Of a DNA stretch of 64,000 nucleotides, positions 43,590 to 54,659 are shown piece after piece. Made by a program: the position numbers and the translations under genes. A model generated the notes under the pieces. The model was given only the letters and a program-made list of their open reading frames with translations, was not told the DNA's origin and made no database searches. This DNA is from Dugong dugon (Eukaryota; Chordata; Mammalia; Sirenia; Dugongidae): positions 42,699,501-42,763,500 of the forward strand of contig CM057482.1 of the NCBI GenBank assembly GCA_030035585.1, in the 5' to 3' direction. Every line of letters begins with the position of its first letter. Positions within the stretch are counted from its first letter, which is position 1.

Positions 43590-44701
43590 TTAAAATATGA
43601 ATTATTGAAAAAATGCATTATCCAGTTGAATTTGGCAGTATGTTAAATGGATAACATATCATGGCTAATATGATAATTATATCAATAATTATCATTAATT
43701 CAATCAATAGACGCCAGAAGTTATTTTCTAAAATTCAGTAGCTATTACTAATAAAGTCATTATAGCAAAATCTATTTAATATGATAAAATTTATATCTGA
43801 AACCCAACAATAACTATATTAAATGGTGAAATACTGAAACTATTTTGTTACATTCAGATGCAATGCATAAATTCCCACTATCATCACTGTTATTCAGCAT
43901 TCTTTTGGAGGTTTTAGCTAATACAATAAGGCAAGAGAATGAAATTAGTTGAATTAATTATTGAAAAAGAAAAGATAAAACTATCTTTATTGGCAGAAAA
44001 TATGATCGCATACTTAGGTAAACCTAAGGGAAGCCACTAAAATCTATTAGAATTAATAAAAGAACATAGATATTCAAAGCTTCTCAATTATGATAATAAT
44101 CAGTTGAAAATGGAAAGGTTAAAAAATACGTGCACAGTAATACAATACAAAGTAATATACTAAGAAAAAATTAACAAGAAGACATAGAATTTAAGTGAAG
44201 AAAATTTCAAAATCTTACTGAAGCTCAAGAAGAAGACACTAATTAGAAAGAATAGAGAGTAATATTTTTATTATACAATAGCGAAAGATTTCAAACTTAG
44301 CTTAATGTATACATTTAATATAATTCTAATTAGAATTTCCATCAGTTTGGTTTTTTTTGAGAATGGGTAAGGAATGTGACAGACGATTGTAACGTTCATG
44401 TGGAAGAATTAATATTGAAACTAGCCAAGAAAGGTTTTCAATAAAAAAGAAATATAAAAAGATAAACATTCAATGAATATCTGCATAACTTAGGGTGGGA
44501 AGACGACTTCCCAAGGGACTTTGGAAACCCCAAAACTATAAAAGAAATAGTTACATAACCTGGGCAGATACATTTGCAGCACATATGACAAAGAATTAGC
44601 CTACATAGTTCTACAAATTGATGACAGACAAACAATAGAGAAAATGAGAAATTGATATGAACACAGAGTTCAAGGAGAAGGAAATCCCAACAGAAAATAA
44701 A

Positions 44702-44706
44702 CTTAG
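44702..44706. repeat. 5-bp TSD of the MLT1-type LTR
   Basis: CTTAG, repeated at 45180-45184. Confidence 0.8.
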
Positions 44707-45179
44707 TGTTAAGAATCGAACTATTTTTCCCCAAAAGATGTTGAAATTCTCACCCCGTACTTGTGAACGTGATCTTGTTTGGAAATAGGTCTTTGACAAC
44801 GTTACCAGTTAAGTTAACTTGAGTTCATACTGGAGTAAGGTGGGTCTTAATTGATTCTGAGTGACTATAACAGAGAAGAAGACATAGAGAGACAGAGGGA
44901 AGAACACCAGGGTATGCCTGCAACTGCTACAAGCTAAGAGGAAGGCATGGAACAGATTCTCCCTCAAAGCCTCAGAAGGAATCAACATGGCTAACCACAT
45001 GATCTTGGACTGTCAGCCTCCAGAACTACGAGACAATACATTTCTGTTATTGTAAGCTACTTAGATTGTGCAGTAGCATGAATAAAAGGATCCCAGATCT
45101 TATAAAAGAAAAACTTTATGTGTGTGTGTGTATATATATAGTTTTTTTTTTTTATGGCAGCCCTAGGAAACTAATAACA
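44707..45179 (+). mobile_element. Solo MLT1-type (MaLR) LTR
   Basis: Starts TGTTAAGAATC and ends CTAATAACA (TG...CA), with the exact 5-bp duplication CTTAG on both sides. Internal landmarks are 'aaagatgttgaaattctcac', 'gatcttgtttggaaataggt', 'gcctccagaactacgagaca' and 'ggcagccctaggaaacta'. No internal retroviral genes are present, so it is a solo LTR. About 85 bp near its 3' end (45070-45155) do not belong to the usual LTR and resemble the L1 3'UTR at 45.71 kb. Confidence 0.82.
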
Positions 45180-45964
45180 CTTAGTAAAAGATGCTTAACT
45201 TCTCTCACAATTAAGGAACTACAAATGAAAATAAGATACAATGTTCTTATAGTTCTTACTGGCAAAAATCAAAGCAGTAACATGAATAACAGCAAAAGAT
45301 ATGAAACATAACATTAACAAAGATGTAGGCAAATGGGCACTACCGTATATTGCTGATGGATATATAGATTACTACAACTTTTTTGGAAAATAATCTGGAA
45401 ATATTTATTAAAACTAAAAGCGCATGTCTTTGGACCCAGCAATCTCACTCTTGGGAATCTATCCTTCTGAAATAAAAGCATTTGAAATGTAAGGGCTTAT
45501 GTACAGGAAAATTTTTTATAGCATTAGTTTTAGTGGCCAAAAAAAAGAAAAGAGAAAAGCCTTGAATATTCAGTAATAGGAAAATAATTCAGTAAAATCT
45601 AGCGTATGTGTAGCATGGGATATTTTACAGAATCAAGAATGAATGGATTATGTTTCTATCTTTTGATTTAGATACTGTCAATGACATTGTTAAGTGACAA
45701 TGTGAATTGCAGAGTAGCACGAATAATAGGATCCCAGGTCTCAAAACAGAAAAACATTATGCGTGTGTGTATATGTTTGTATATGGTTGATATGAGCATG
45801 GAGAAAGGTGCGGATACATTTAGAAAAATCTCTTTGCCCTGATTACTCAGGTTGGTAGATGACACAAGCTTTTCAAAGGAGCAGATGAGATGGTTAATGT
45901 TTTCTTTAAAATCATAACAATTATCATCACAATCAATCCCAACACAAACACAAAAGAATGATTA

Positions 45965-46740
45965 GCTGTTAGCTAGGAGGAGGAAGAAGAATGGTGGGGA
46001 AGTGTTCCAGGCAAAGGGAACACCACAGGAGAAAGCCTAGAGGTGAAAATTAAAATGAGTTGAGAATGGGTAGAATGTAGAATATGATCATACCGTAAAC
46101 ACCCTTGTAAGGCAGGTAGATGAGTTTGGCTTGGGACTGAATCCAATGATAAGCCATTGATTGCTTTTAAGTTAGGTAGAGTTGTGATTGGAGTCCCTGG
46201 GTGGTGCAAATGGTTAAGGAGCTCGGCTGATAACTGAAAGGTTGGTGATTCGAGTCCATCCAAAGACACCTTGCAGAAAAGGCCTAGTGATCTACTTCCA
46301 AACAATCAGCATTGAAAACCCTATGGAGCACATTTCTACTCACACATACGGGGTTGCCATGAGTTGGAATTGACTTGACAGCGACTGGCACAGGTAGAGC
46401 TGTGATGAGATTTGAATTTTAGAAATGATTCCGACAGTGGAGCAAAGGGTGGATGGAAGATGGCAGAGGGTTAGAAAAGGAGACCAGTGGGGAGGCTGCT
46501 GCCACAGTTCAGTTAAAAATGCTGAGGGCCTGGGCAGGGACAGATCAGGGATGAGGAGGCAGAGAAACGAGGGGATCATTTTGGAAACAAAACTTAAAGG
46601 CCTTCATGATAATTGATGTGGGTGAAGAGGGATGAGGAAAAGTCAAAGTTAGATTGGCCCAATGGCTTGATGTTCATACATTAACAGAGACATGGAAGGA
46701 ACAAAGAGAAAGGGTGAGTCAAGTGAGGAGAATGATGGGT
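45965..46740 (-). mobile_element. L2 LINE, split by a SINE
   Basis: Plus-strand landmarks: 'gtgttccaggcaaagggaac', 'cttgggactgaatccaatga', then past the SINE 'gagatttgaattttagaaat', 'ggaggctgctgccacagttc'. These are the reverse of the L2 segment also seen at 7.7 and 37.7 kb. Confidence 0.6.
46189..46392 (+). mobile_element. AfroSINE type B
   Basis: Flanked by GGTAGAGTTGTGAT (46175-46188) and GGTAGAGCTGTGAT (46393-46406), 13 of 14 identical. Head 'ggagtccctgggtggtgcaa', tail 'gttggaattgacttgacagc'. Confidence 0.93.
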
Positions 46741-47682
46741 TCCACTTGGGTACGCTGGACTGGCTATCGCTACCTTATCTCATTTAATGCTCTGCCTCGT
46801 CGGCTGAAGTGCATTGCCCCCAAGTTGGGACCTTTGCAGGAGATGACACTCATTTGGATGGTTTGCTTCTAACATGTTAGTTTAAATATCAGTTGCATTG
46901 CTTTACTGTCACACTCCCAAGTCTTGGAGGAAATGGGAGCTACAAAGGCATGTAAGGAGTCTCTTGGCTCTTACTTGTGCAAACTAGCAATACATCCATT
47001 GTCGGAGGCACTTCCACCTCAGAGTGGCTTTTATAGCAGCTGTAGCCATTTCAGCTCAGCTGAGGCAGCCCCCTCCCCTTGCCCCACTAACCCCCTTGCA
47101 TGACTTTCAGAGAAGAAGCCCAGCTCACCTCGCTCATGCCGCAGGGATCCGGGCTGAGCACTCCCCACGACTCAGGGAGAAACCTGCGTTATCAGTGTCT
47201 GCCTAGCAACTGAAAGGTGACACGTGGGGCTTTCTTTTCAACCCATTTCCTCTTGATGAGAGGAAGGGATTCTCCTGTGAGTTATTACCTGAAATAATAC
47301 CATATGGTAAAATGTAAACAACATCTGCATATTCATGTAATAATTTCATCTGTTTAATTAGTTCCAGCAAAGCAGTTTACCCTCTGAGGCCCTTGCTGTC
47401 AGCTTGGCGCTCATACATCCAGGGCTGGCTGTCGGGCCTGACAGCCTTCTATTGCTCGTTCTCTGCTTGCACCTCTGTAGTTACTGTAAGTGAATCTTTG
47501 GAGGGGTGGGTCGTCTGTCCCCTCCGATCCAGATATGAGGAGGGGGGAAGCTGTCAGCTTGGCACAGGGATACTAAAGACAGCCTTGACAGATCAGGTGG
47601 TTCTGGAAAGAGAGAGAGAGAAGATTATTTCTTTTCCTTTCCTAATTTGGATGTGAGCTTAGTTAGGTGAGCTCTTGGGGTA
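46741..47682. other. Repeat-poor block; candidate conserved non-coding element at about 46990-47560
   Basis: No transposon recognised. It includes a GC-richer part (47040-47240) and an AT-rich part with 'aaataataccatatggtaaa' and 'ctgtttaattagttccagc'. Short ORFs here lack coding signals. Confidence 0.35.
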
Positions 47683-47842
47683 AACAAAAAATCCACTGCG
47701 GTCAAGTTGATTCTGACTCATAGCGACCCTGTAGAGCTAGGTAGCACTGCTGCATAAGGTTTCCAGGGAGCAGCTGGTGGATTCGAACTGCTGATCTTTT
47801 GGTTAGCAGCCACAGCTCTCAACCACCGTACCACCAGGGCTC
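47683..47842 (-). mobile_element. AfroSINE type A
   Basis: The plus strand reads 'gttgattctgactcatagcg', 'ggagcagctggtggattcga', 'ggttagcagccacagctc', 'gtaccaccagggctcc'. Confidence 0.9.
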
Positions 47843-48051
47843 CTGAAGCCATACAGAGCTAGACAAATGGGCCCTAAATGCTTTTGGGGAACTGCACAGA
47901 CATCTATGTTATAAGAAGCTAAAAATGTGAAAGTGAATAAACACACACGCATACACAACAGGGAAGGGCTGAGCCGTCCAAGGAATAATGTTATTTTGGT
48001 CTCTCACCTTTCCCCCACAACAAGGCTGAAAGTGATCTGACAAGTCATTTT

Positions 48052-48186
48052 GACCAGTGATTCTCCCCTGGGGATCTTGTGAAAATGCAGATTCTGGTTC
48101 AGCAGGTCTGAGAAGGCACCCAAGATTCTGCATTTCTAGCAAGTTCCCAGGTGATACTCATGCTGCCGGCTCATGGACCACACTGT
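48052..48186 (+). mobile_element. MER5A-like hAT-Charlie MITE
   Basis: 'gaccagtgattctcccctgg', 'gaaaatgcagattctggttc', 'agcaggtctgagaaggcacc', 'caagttcccaggtgatactc', 'tcatggaccacact' follow MER5A end to end. Confidence 0.78.
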
Positions 48187-48221
48187 TAATGGCAAGGATA
48201 TAGACAATCAACTCATTTTAA

Positions 48222-48473
48222 GTCGCTAGTGGTTTGTGTGTTGCTCTCATGTTGAACAGGTTTCAGCAGAGCTTCCAGATTAAGATGGACTAGAAGAAAG
48301 GCCTGGTGATGTACTTCCAAAAATCAGCCAATGAAAATCCTATGGAATGCAATACTCAATACTCAGTCTACTACTGATCATGTGGATGGCTTAGGACTGG
48401 GAAGCATTTTGCTTTGTTGTATACGGAGTCACCATGAGTTGGGGACCAACTCGAAGGTAGCTAACAACAAGAA
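48222..48473 (+). mobile_element. RTE-derived composite element without a tRNA head
   Basis: 'gtttcagcagagcttccaga', 'gtggatggcttaggactggg', 'gtcaccatgagttggggacc' and an AAC-rich tail match the type C body. It is flanked by ACTCATTTTAA at about 48211-48221 and 48477-48487, its target-site duplication, inside an old MIR. Confidence 0.78.
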
Positions 48474-48600
48474 CGACTCATTTTAAAGACGAACACAAAG
48501 ACCAGAGAGATGAAGTGACATGCCCAAGGTTACCTAGCTCATTAAGATCAATCAAAGACTAGAGCACTGACTTTATTTGAAGTCCAGGGATCTTCACATA
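48474..48600 (-). mobile_element. MIR
   Basis: 'gagagatgaagtgacatgcc' and 'caaggttacctagctcatta' are the reverse MIR core. The RTE-derived element landed in its edge. Confidence 0.6.
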
Positions 48601-49529
48601 CGGATCTTTAAAAAAAAGAAAAGTTTTAAAAATATCTTACCCATGCTTAAAGTGTGCTGAGCTGGTTTTCTTGGGAATCATATAATAAATATGAATAGCC
48701 ATATACTTTAGCTTCTGAATGACCTATGATTTCTTTTTAACATCTAAGGTCAGGTTGACATAAGAAGTGAGGTGATAAACTTGATCATTTCTGTAGGTGT
48801 TAGATCTTCTAAAGAAGAATTCCAGGATATTGTCGTACTTCTTGAGATGGACAGATGTCAGAGAACCTGAAATCAGCTAGAGGCACTGAGATCTCTTGAA
48901 TCAGGGCAGGAAAGAATTGTAGAGATTTACTCAGCTCTATGAAATCCCTCTCAAATCATTTTCCAGACTTGGTTTGAGCATCCTTTGAGATAGGGAAGGA
49001 ACTGCTTCTTGGGACATCACATTGCACGTTTTGACAACAAGCTGAATATTGTGTAGCTTTTTTATACTGACCTAAAATAGTGCCACAATTTGCGTGTGAG
49101 TCTACTTTCTGGAGCCATCAGAACTATTGAAATTGGATGCAGAATTAGTGTGTGTGGTTTTTGCTAGGAAGAAAGTGACCCCTAAACAATAAAACCGTAG
49201 AGCTCGAATCTAAGCAGTTTATCCTCTCTGTACCTACAAAATGATATTATTTTTAAAGAGTAATTCTATATTATAGCTACTTTATCATGGAACTAGATGA
49301 TTTCATCTTAAAAACCCTCATTAAATATGGAGCAAAGCAGCCCCTCCATTTCTGCTTGTCAGCAGTAAGGACTGGGCATACCCACCTTCAAACTAACTAG
49401 AAGTTGTGACTTAATTGTCACTTTGCCTTGCATTTTCAGTATTTTTTTTCTGTTTTAGGTAGAAGTTCTACAACTAATGGAAACATTCCCCTCCCCCCCC
49501 AAAGTACAATAAAATTGTTCTTTTAAGCT
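48601..49529. other. Unique sequence
   Basis: No gene or repeat recognised. Confidence 0.35.
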
Positions 49530-50620
49530 TCTCCTTCCTTTAAATGGCTCATATGTGGAGATTTTTATGCAGCCCTTAAAGTGATGCTTAAATTAGCGCT
49601 CAGAAAAAGTCAATTATACTTTTAAAGCTACTGTCTATAATTGTTATGGTATCCTTGTGCATGTATCCAAATTGTTTCTAATGGGCATTTCAGGGCATGG
49701 GGGTTAATGGTCTCTTAGTGAGGCAAAAATGTTGGCCAAAGCAGGGTTAATTTATCAAAATAACTTTGCATGGTGTTGTCTCAAAGCAATTTTAGTGTTC
49801 TCCAAGTCTTTTTAACTCTAACTCGTCTTTTACAGCATCATTAAATGGGCTATACTATTAAACTGCTTTATATTAATACAGTTGTTTTAGATAACTTGGC
49901 TTCAAATCTACCCAGGCTAAAGATTTTACTTCTACTATTGAAAGGGAAAACATTCCCTACCAGAGATGAAAACCTACGTAATTAAGCCACTTTCTATCTC
50001 TTATTCTGTCACTACTTTGCTTTCTTTTCCCCCCTCATAATCTTGATAAAAGGGAAACATCCATGTCCCGATTTATTGGTCTCTGACTAATCCAATGGTG
50101 TTCGCCATAGCTTTGGTCATGATCAATAACTAATTATTAAACCAGCATTTCTTTCCAGGGCTCCTTGTTAAAAAATTGCTTTTGGCTGAGAGAGAAGGAA
50201 AAAGGTCGTCACTTTGACATGGTCGCAAGTCTTTCAAAATCCAGTGGGCCTTCCAATTGAATTACTGTCCTAAACTAATTGATATAAATTTGAACAGAAG
50301 AATGCTTGTTACTGCAGAATCTCATAATGATATCCTTGGCAAGAAAACATTGGAGAGGAAAAAAAATCCCGGCACCAATTACAAAACATCCATACACCTC
50401 TCTAGAATTAGAAATTAGAAAAAAAAACTAAAGTGCCTGTATGTTGGGAAGGGGGAGCTGCCGGGCCCAATTTGATGCCACTTTCACACTTAACATACAT
50501 GCAATACTGTGAACGCTGAGCAAGCCACTGTCTCCCATCTCTGTGTTCAGAAAAAGACAGTCGTTTGATATATTATTTAACTTCTGTACTGATTATAACT
50601 TGCAAACCATTTGAGTGACA
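49530..50620. other. Long repeat-free block; candidate conserved non-coding element
   Basis: More than 1 kb with no recognisable transposon in a window where SINEs occur about every 2 kb. Homeodomain-type cores are scattered: GTAATTAAGCC (about 49979), CTAATTATTAA (about 50130), AATTGAATTAC (about 50256) and CTAATTGATATAAATTT (about 50276). No exon or ORF signature was seen. Regulatory function is an inference. Confidence 0.4.
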
Positions 50621-51060
50621 GCTGTCATTTCATTGTTACCTGAGGCTCTTGGCTGGGGCCAATCCAATAGGATGTTGAGTTAAGATTGACACAACTTGGA
50701 AAACTAGGTCTGTAAAAAGATCATCACAAAGCATTGCAGACTTTAAAAAATAAACTGTTTCTCCCTGCTGCTGCCCCCCCACCCCCATTCCTGGAGTAAA
50801 GTGGCGAATAATAAGAGTGAATAACGTAGCTTCTTGCACAAAATCTTTTATGTTTACCCATTGATTTATAATAAGATTAGATTTAAACAGTTAACACATA
50901 GGTTTGTTTTGCTGAAAAGCTTAGATTTGGATAACTGCATTAATAGAGCTATCGAGGGAAAAATACGTCTACTCCCCTCTACCAATTTGTGGTGGAAAAT
51001 CTGTTATGCTGTGCTTCTAGTTGCACTTCAGAAATGGACATGCCCTATGGCCATTACAGA
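50621..51060. other. Unique sequence
   Basis: No gene or repeat recognised. It may continue the repeat-poor block to about 51040. Confidence 0.35.
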
Positions 51061-51061
51061 A

Positions 51062-51345
51062 GCAGTGGTAACTTAGTGGTAGAATTCTCACCATCCTTGC
51101 AGAAGACCAAGTTCGGATTCTGACTGGTGTACTTCATGCACAGCCACCACCAGTTGATCAGTGGAGGCTTGTGAGGTGCTATGCTGCTGAACAGGTTTCA
51201 GCAGAGCTTCCAGACCTATGATGGGCCAGGAAGAAAGGCCTAGCAACCTACTTCCAAAAATCAGCCAATGAAAACCCTACGGAACACAGTAGTCCAAACT
51301 GCAGCTGATCATGTGGGTGGCTTAGGACTGGGCTGCATTTTGTCT
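51062..51345 (+). mobile_element. tRNA-Gly-headed SINE with RTE-like body (type C)
   Basis: Head 51067-51135: 'aacttagtggtagaattctc' (box A region) and 'agttcggattctgactgg' (box B region), as in tRNA-Gly. Body: 'aacaggtttcagcagagctt', 'gaagaaaggcctagcaacct'. Tail: 'gatcatgtgggtggcttagg' and 'gactgggctgcattttgtct'; the AAC end is missing. Confidence 0.78.
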
Positions 51346-51989
51346 GCCTCTCCTTCAGCTTCAGACACTCTCTACATGCTTATTCTACTCTTGGCTGAAG
51401 TCTCTAAAATTTTTTTTTCTCTCAAATGCTCTTTGCCTTGTCCTGATGGATTCTCGTGAAACTTTACACACACTGGGCTGATTTTACATTTTCTTAAAGT
51501 ACTTAAAACTCATTGAAATGTTACTCTTCTTTTTGCCTGGTTTTAAAAGCAAGTTTTCAAACAATGGCCCTTACAATGAAATGATCCCTAGCACGCAAGC
51601 CTATTTTGCAATTTTTTTAAAGTTGATTCTCTTGGTTCAGTGGTACTCTGCGATATGATGTAATGTTTAGAGCTTTTAAACATTTTTAATTGAATAAGCT
51701 TCTTTTTAAAAATGAAAATCAATAAAATTCACATAAATGTCTTTTATGTGAAGAATGGTCCGGATGTTAGGAAAGCCACACCTACTGGTAGAAATACGAC
51801 CAAAAATATCAGTCATAACACCCACTTATAAATACATTGTAATTTCTTATTCAAAACAGGCCTCAGATTTGATTCAAAACAAAATTCAACTATGGGCTAT
51901 TTACACAACACACATATACACATAACATTGTCATTTGGTTATTATAGGAGTTTGGGGGCCATTACATTATAACAATCATAATTGTAATC
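51346..51989. other. Unique sequence containing copy 1 of a duplicated segment
   Basis: 51752-51920 has a relative at 53225-53273 plus 53916-54040. No gene recognised. Confidence 0.4.
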
Positions 51990-52205
51990 ATAGTGAACAC
52001 TGAGTCAGGCAGGAGGCTCATCCTTTCCCTAGATTCTCTTATTTTATTTTAAAACACTGCTATAAGGCACACACTATTATTTTAATTTTATAGATGAAGA
52101 AACTGAGGCCTAAGGCTATTAAGTAATTGTTCCAGGTCCAGAGCTCACAAACAGCAAAGTATAGATTTGAACCCAAATCTAGCTAAACCCAGAGCCTGTA
52201 GTTCA
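51990..52205 (-). mobile_element. MIR
   Basis: 'tttatagatgaagaaactga', 'ggcctaaggctattaagtaa', 'tccaggtccagagctcacaa': a well-preserved reverse MIR core. Confidence 0.75.
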
Positions 52206-52407
52206 TAAAGACAGCCATGTGATCAGCACCCCAGGGAAAATGTTGAGGACTCTGAGGGTTCAGATATTGCAAGAGGCCAGGAGACAATGGAGCAATCATT
52301 TCATGTAGTGGTACTGCTGGCGCGGGGGATGGTGGTTGCAATTCCTGTTCTGGCTTGAAGGTGGCAAATGCTAGCATTCATTCAACTCCTTCAAGAGCAG
52401 AAGAAAG

Positions 52408-52612
52408 GACCCTCCTTCAGTGATGCAAATGGTTAATGTACTTGACAGCAAACCGAAAGGTTGGAGGTTCAAGTACACCTGAAAGAAGGCCTGGTAATCT
52501 ACTTCCAAAATATCAACCCTTGGAAACCCGACTGAGTACTGTTCTACTCTGACACACTTGGTGTCTCCATGAGTCAGAATCAACTCCAATGCCAAATCAA
52601 CTGGTTGGTTAA
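52408..52612 (+). mobile_element. AfroSINE type B
   Basis: 'cagtgatgcaaatggttaat', 'gcaaaccgaaaggttggagg', 'gttctactctgacacacttg', 'ccatgagtcagaatcaactc'. Confidence 0.87.
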
Positions 52613-53224
52613 GAGAGCAGAAGAAAAGGACTAAAACCAAGAGAAAGCATTTGTGGGGTCATCTTCAGGGAGAGGAATAAGGGATTGGGCTATAAAATGC
52701 AGTTTTCTAAGGTGTTTTGGAGGAATCTTTGAGTACCCAAGATGGCGGGTCCTAGCTTTCTCTCTTTCCAGCAGAAGGGACCTTTGACTGAAAAATATTT
52801 GTCCCATACCAAATGAAATACTCCACTTAGTCACTGATTGATACTGAGGAAAGTTAATTGGGGACTGAAGTAATGGATCCATCAGTGAGAATTATTTGTT
52901 TTCCAGATTCGTTCAGAGTAGGAGTTTTGATGGGGAGGAGAGTAAGGAGTGCCCTGGCTGAAACAATGAGTGCTGTGTGGATGAGGGCGAGGCAGGTCTG
53001 GGTGGCCAAGGAAGGCACTGGTAGCTATAAGAGTCAGAGGGGCAGAGGAAGAAAAACCCAGAGAGATAGTAAAGGGTCACAGAGAAGGAGGGGACAATTC
53101 CAAACATAATCTTTACCTGATCTTAATTCCACACTGTCCTTTTTGTTCCTCTCTTCTAGAAGTGAAATTCAACATGAAAGAGTAGCTTGCAATTTTATTC
53201 TGAGACCTGTGGTGGTATGTTACT
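52613..53224. other. Unique sequence, purine-rich in part
   Basis: Purine-rich at about 52925-53095. No gene or repeat recognised. Confidence 0.35.
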
Positions 53225-53273
53225 GTGAACAATGTTCCAGATGTTAGAAAAGCCACACTTATTGATAGAAATA

Positions 53274-53382
53274 AAACACATTGCCATAAAGTTGATTCCA
53301 AGGAGCAGCTGGTAGATTTGAACTGCCGACCTTTTGGTTAGCAGCCGTAGCTCTTAACTACTATGCCACCAGGGTTTCCCAC
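53274..53382 (-). mobile_element. AfroSINE type A, internally deleted
   Basis: 'cattgccataaagttgattc' jumps straight to 'caaggagcagctggtagatt', so about 50 bp of the body are missing. The head ends 'atgccaccagggtttcc'. Confidence 0.8.
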
Positions 53383-53491
53383 CAGGTGCTCCTTGGAAAC
53401 CATATGGGGCAGTTCTACTCTGTCCTATATAGGGTTGCTATGAGTCAGAACTCACTCGACCACAAAGGGTTTTTTTTTTGGTTGGTTGTGC
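53383..53491 (+). mobile_element. AfroSINE type A tail, inverted relative to the previous piece
   Basis: 'ggtgctccttggaaaccata', 'tatgagtcagaactcactcg', 'ttttttttggttggtt'. Only the tail half is present, facing the opposite way to 53274-53382. Confidence 0.78.
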
Positions 53492-53523
53492 CACCAGGGC
53501 TCCTGCCAAGAAATGAACATCAA

Positions 53524-53591
53524 TGGCCCATACGAGGATAGAACCCGTGACCTTGGTGTTATTAACACTATGCTCTACCCAACTGAGATAC
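53524..53591 (-). pseudogene. tRNA-Ile (AAT) pseudogene, 5'-trimmed
   Basis: On the minus strand the 68-nt segment starts GTATCTCAGTTGGGTAGAGC (D arm), has anticodon loop TTAATAA with anticodon AAT, then CAAGGTCACGGGTTCTATCC (T arm, one change in box B) and ends CGTATGGGCCA. The first 6-7 bases of the acceptor stem are missing because the segment joins directly to the tRNA-Val copy. No terminal CCA and no T run follow. Confidence 0.85.
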
Positions 53592-53663
53592 TGTTCCCGC
53601 CCAGTTCCAACCAAGGACCCTTCAAATGTGAGGCGAAGGCGATAACCACCACACTACAGAAAC
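53592..53663 (-). pseudogene. tRNA-Val (CAC) pseudogene
   Basis: The 72-nt minus-strand sequence starts GTTTCTGTAGTGTGGTGGTT, with anticodon loop CTCACAT (CAC), and ends TGGGCGGGAACA. The acceptor arms still pair (GTTTCTG with CGGGAAC, two G-T pairs). The T loop is altered (GTTGGAA instead of TTCGAAA type) and the anticodon stem is damaged, so it is probably dead. Confidence 0.88.
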
Positions 53664-53697
53664 TAGTCAAGAAGAAAGGCTTCTCTGACCAGGAAAG

Positions 53698-53918
53698 AGC
53701 TCTGGTGACACACTGGTTAAGGGGCTTGGCTGCTAACAAAAAGTTCTTTGGTTTGAACCCACCAGCCGCTCTGTGGGAGAAAGATGTGACAGTGGGCTTC
53801 CCTAAAGATTTACAGCGTTGGAAACCCAATGCAGGCAGTTCTACTCTGTCCTATAGGGTCACTATGAGTAGGAATCAACTTGAGGGCAATGAGTCTTTTT
53901 TTTTTTTTTTTTTTAATA
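53698..53918 (+). mobile_element. AfroSINE, long form of type A
   Basis: Head 'ctctggtgacacactggtta', middle 'gggcttccctaaagatttac', body 'ggcagttctactctgtccta', ends in a T run. Confidence 0.9.
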
Positions 53919-54040
53919 GATAGAACTAAGACCAAATCATAACACTCGGCTTGTAAGTAGATTGTAATTTCTTATTCAAAGTAGGTATCAGGTATGATTA
54001 AAACAAAATTCAGTTATGGGCTATTCCTAAAACACACACA

Positions 54041-54659
54041 CACAGCAGGCCAAAAATACAACTGACAAATGCAAAAGGAAGAACACCAAGGTTGACAATT
54101 TTAATACCAAAGTATAACTCTTGGTAGAGAGGGAGGCAGGGAGTGGGTATGCAGAAGCCGTGATAACAGGAGAAACCTACAAGGCAGCTATAGTAGTATG
54201 AACCTTCATATCTGAGTTACCTTGTATTAAAGATAATGAAAAAGAAACTTGTGTAAAATATAGGGAGAAAGACAATTGTACCTGGAGACCTTAACCCATT
54301 AAGTAGGCAAACACGAACCCAGTTTTAGAAGATTGAAACAATATAGATAAGACTATTTAAAAGCAGCCTTTGCATGCTGAAACCCAAATGTTTCCAACTA
54401 ATATTTTGAGTCTCACTGGTTCTGATCATATAATTTGATCCCACTCCCCTCTTGAATGAGTAATTTCTTATCTGTCTCTCCTAATAGATTGTAACAACTT
54501 AAACAAAGCGAGACCGTGTCATTTTATTTGTTTTCTTGTGGCATCTAGCTCTGAGCTTTGTACAGAACAGGAATTGCTCTGTACAAAGGAATTGCTTTTG
54601 AAATAACAGAAATTCAAGTTACTATGAGCCTATTTATCAGGAATGGCAGAGAAGGAGCA
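54041..54659. other. Unique sequence
   Basis: No gene or repeat recognised. Confidence 0.35.

Larger units (their letters stand above)
43590..45910 (+). mobile_element. Old LINE-1, 3' half on plus strand, split by a solo LTR
   Basis: Decayed ORF2 sequence ('ttcttttggaggttttagct', 'tattggcagaaaatatgatc', 'aagcttctcaattatgat'), then after the LTR 'gatgcttaacttctctcaca', 'tttggacccagcaatctcac', and 3'UTR-like sequence to about 45910. Many stops and indels; ancient. Confidence 0.65.

Noticed and set aside
47024-47206. Short ORF in a GC-richer stretch
   Set aside because: 60 codons only, with no splice sites or homology recognised. More likely part of a non-coding conserved block.
53486-53923. 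145-codon plus-strand ORF
   Set aside because: It runs through the reverse complement of the tRNA relics and a SINE, so it is not a gene.
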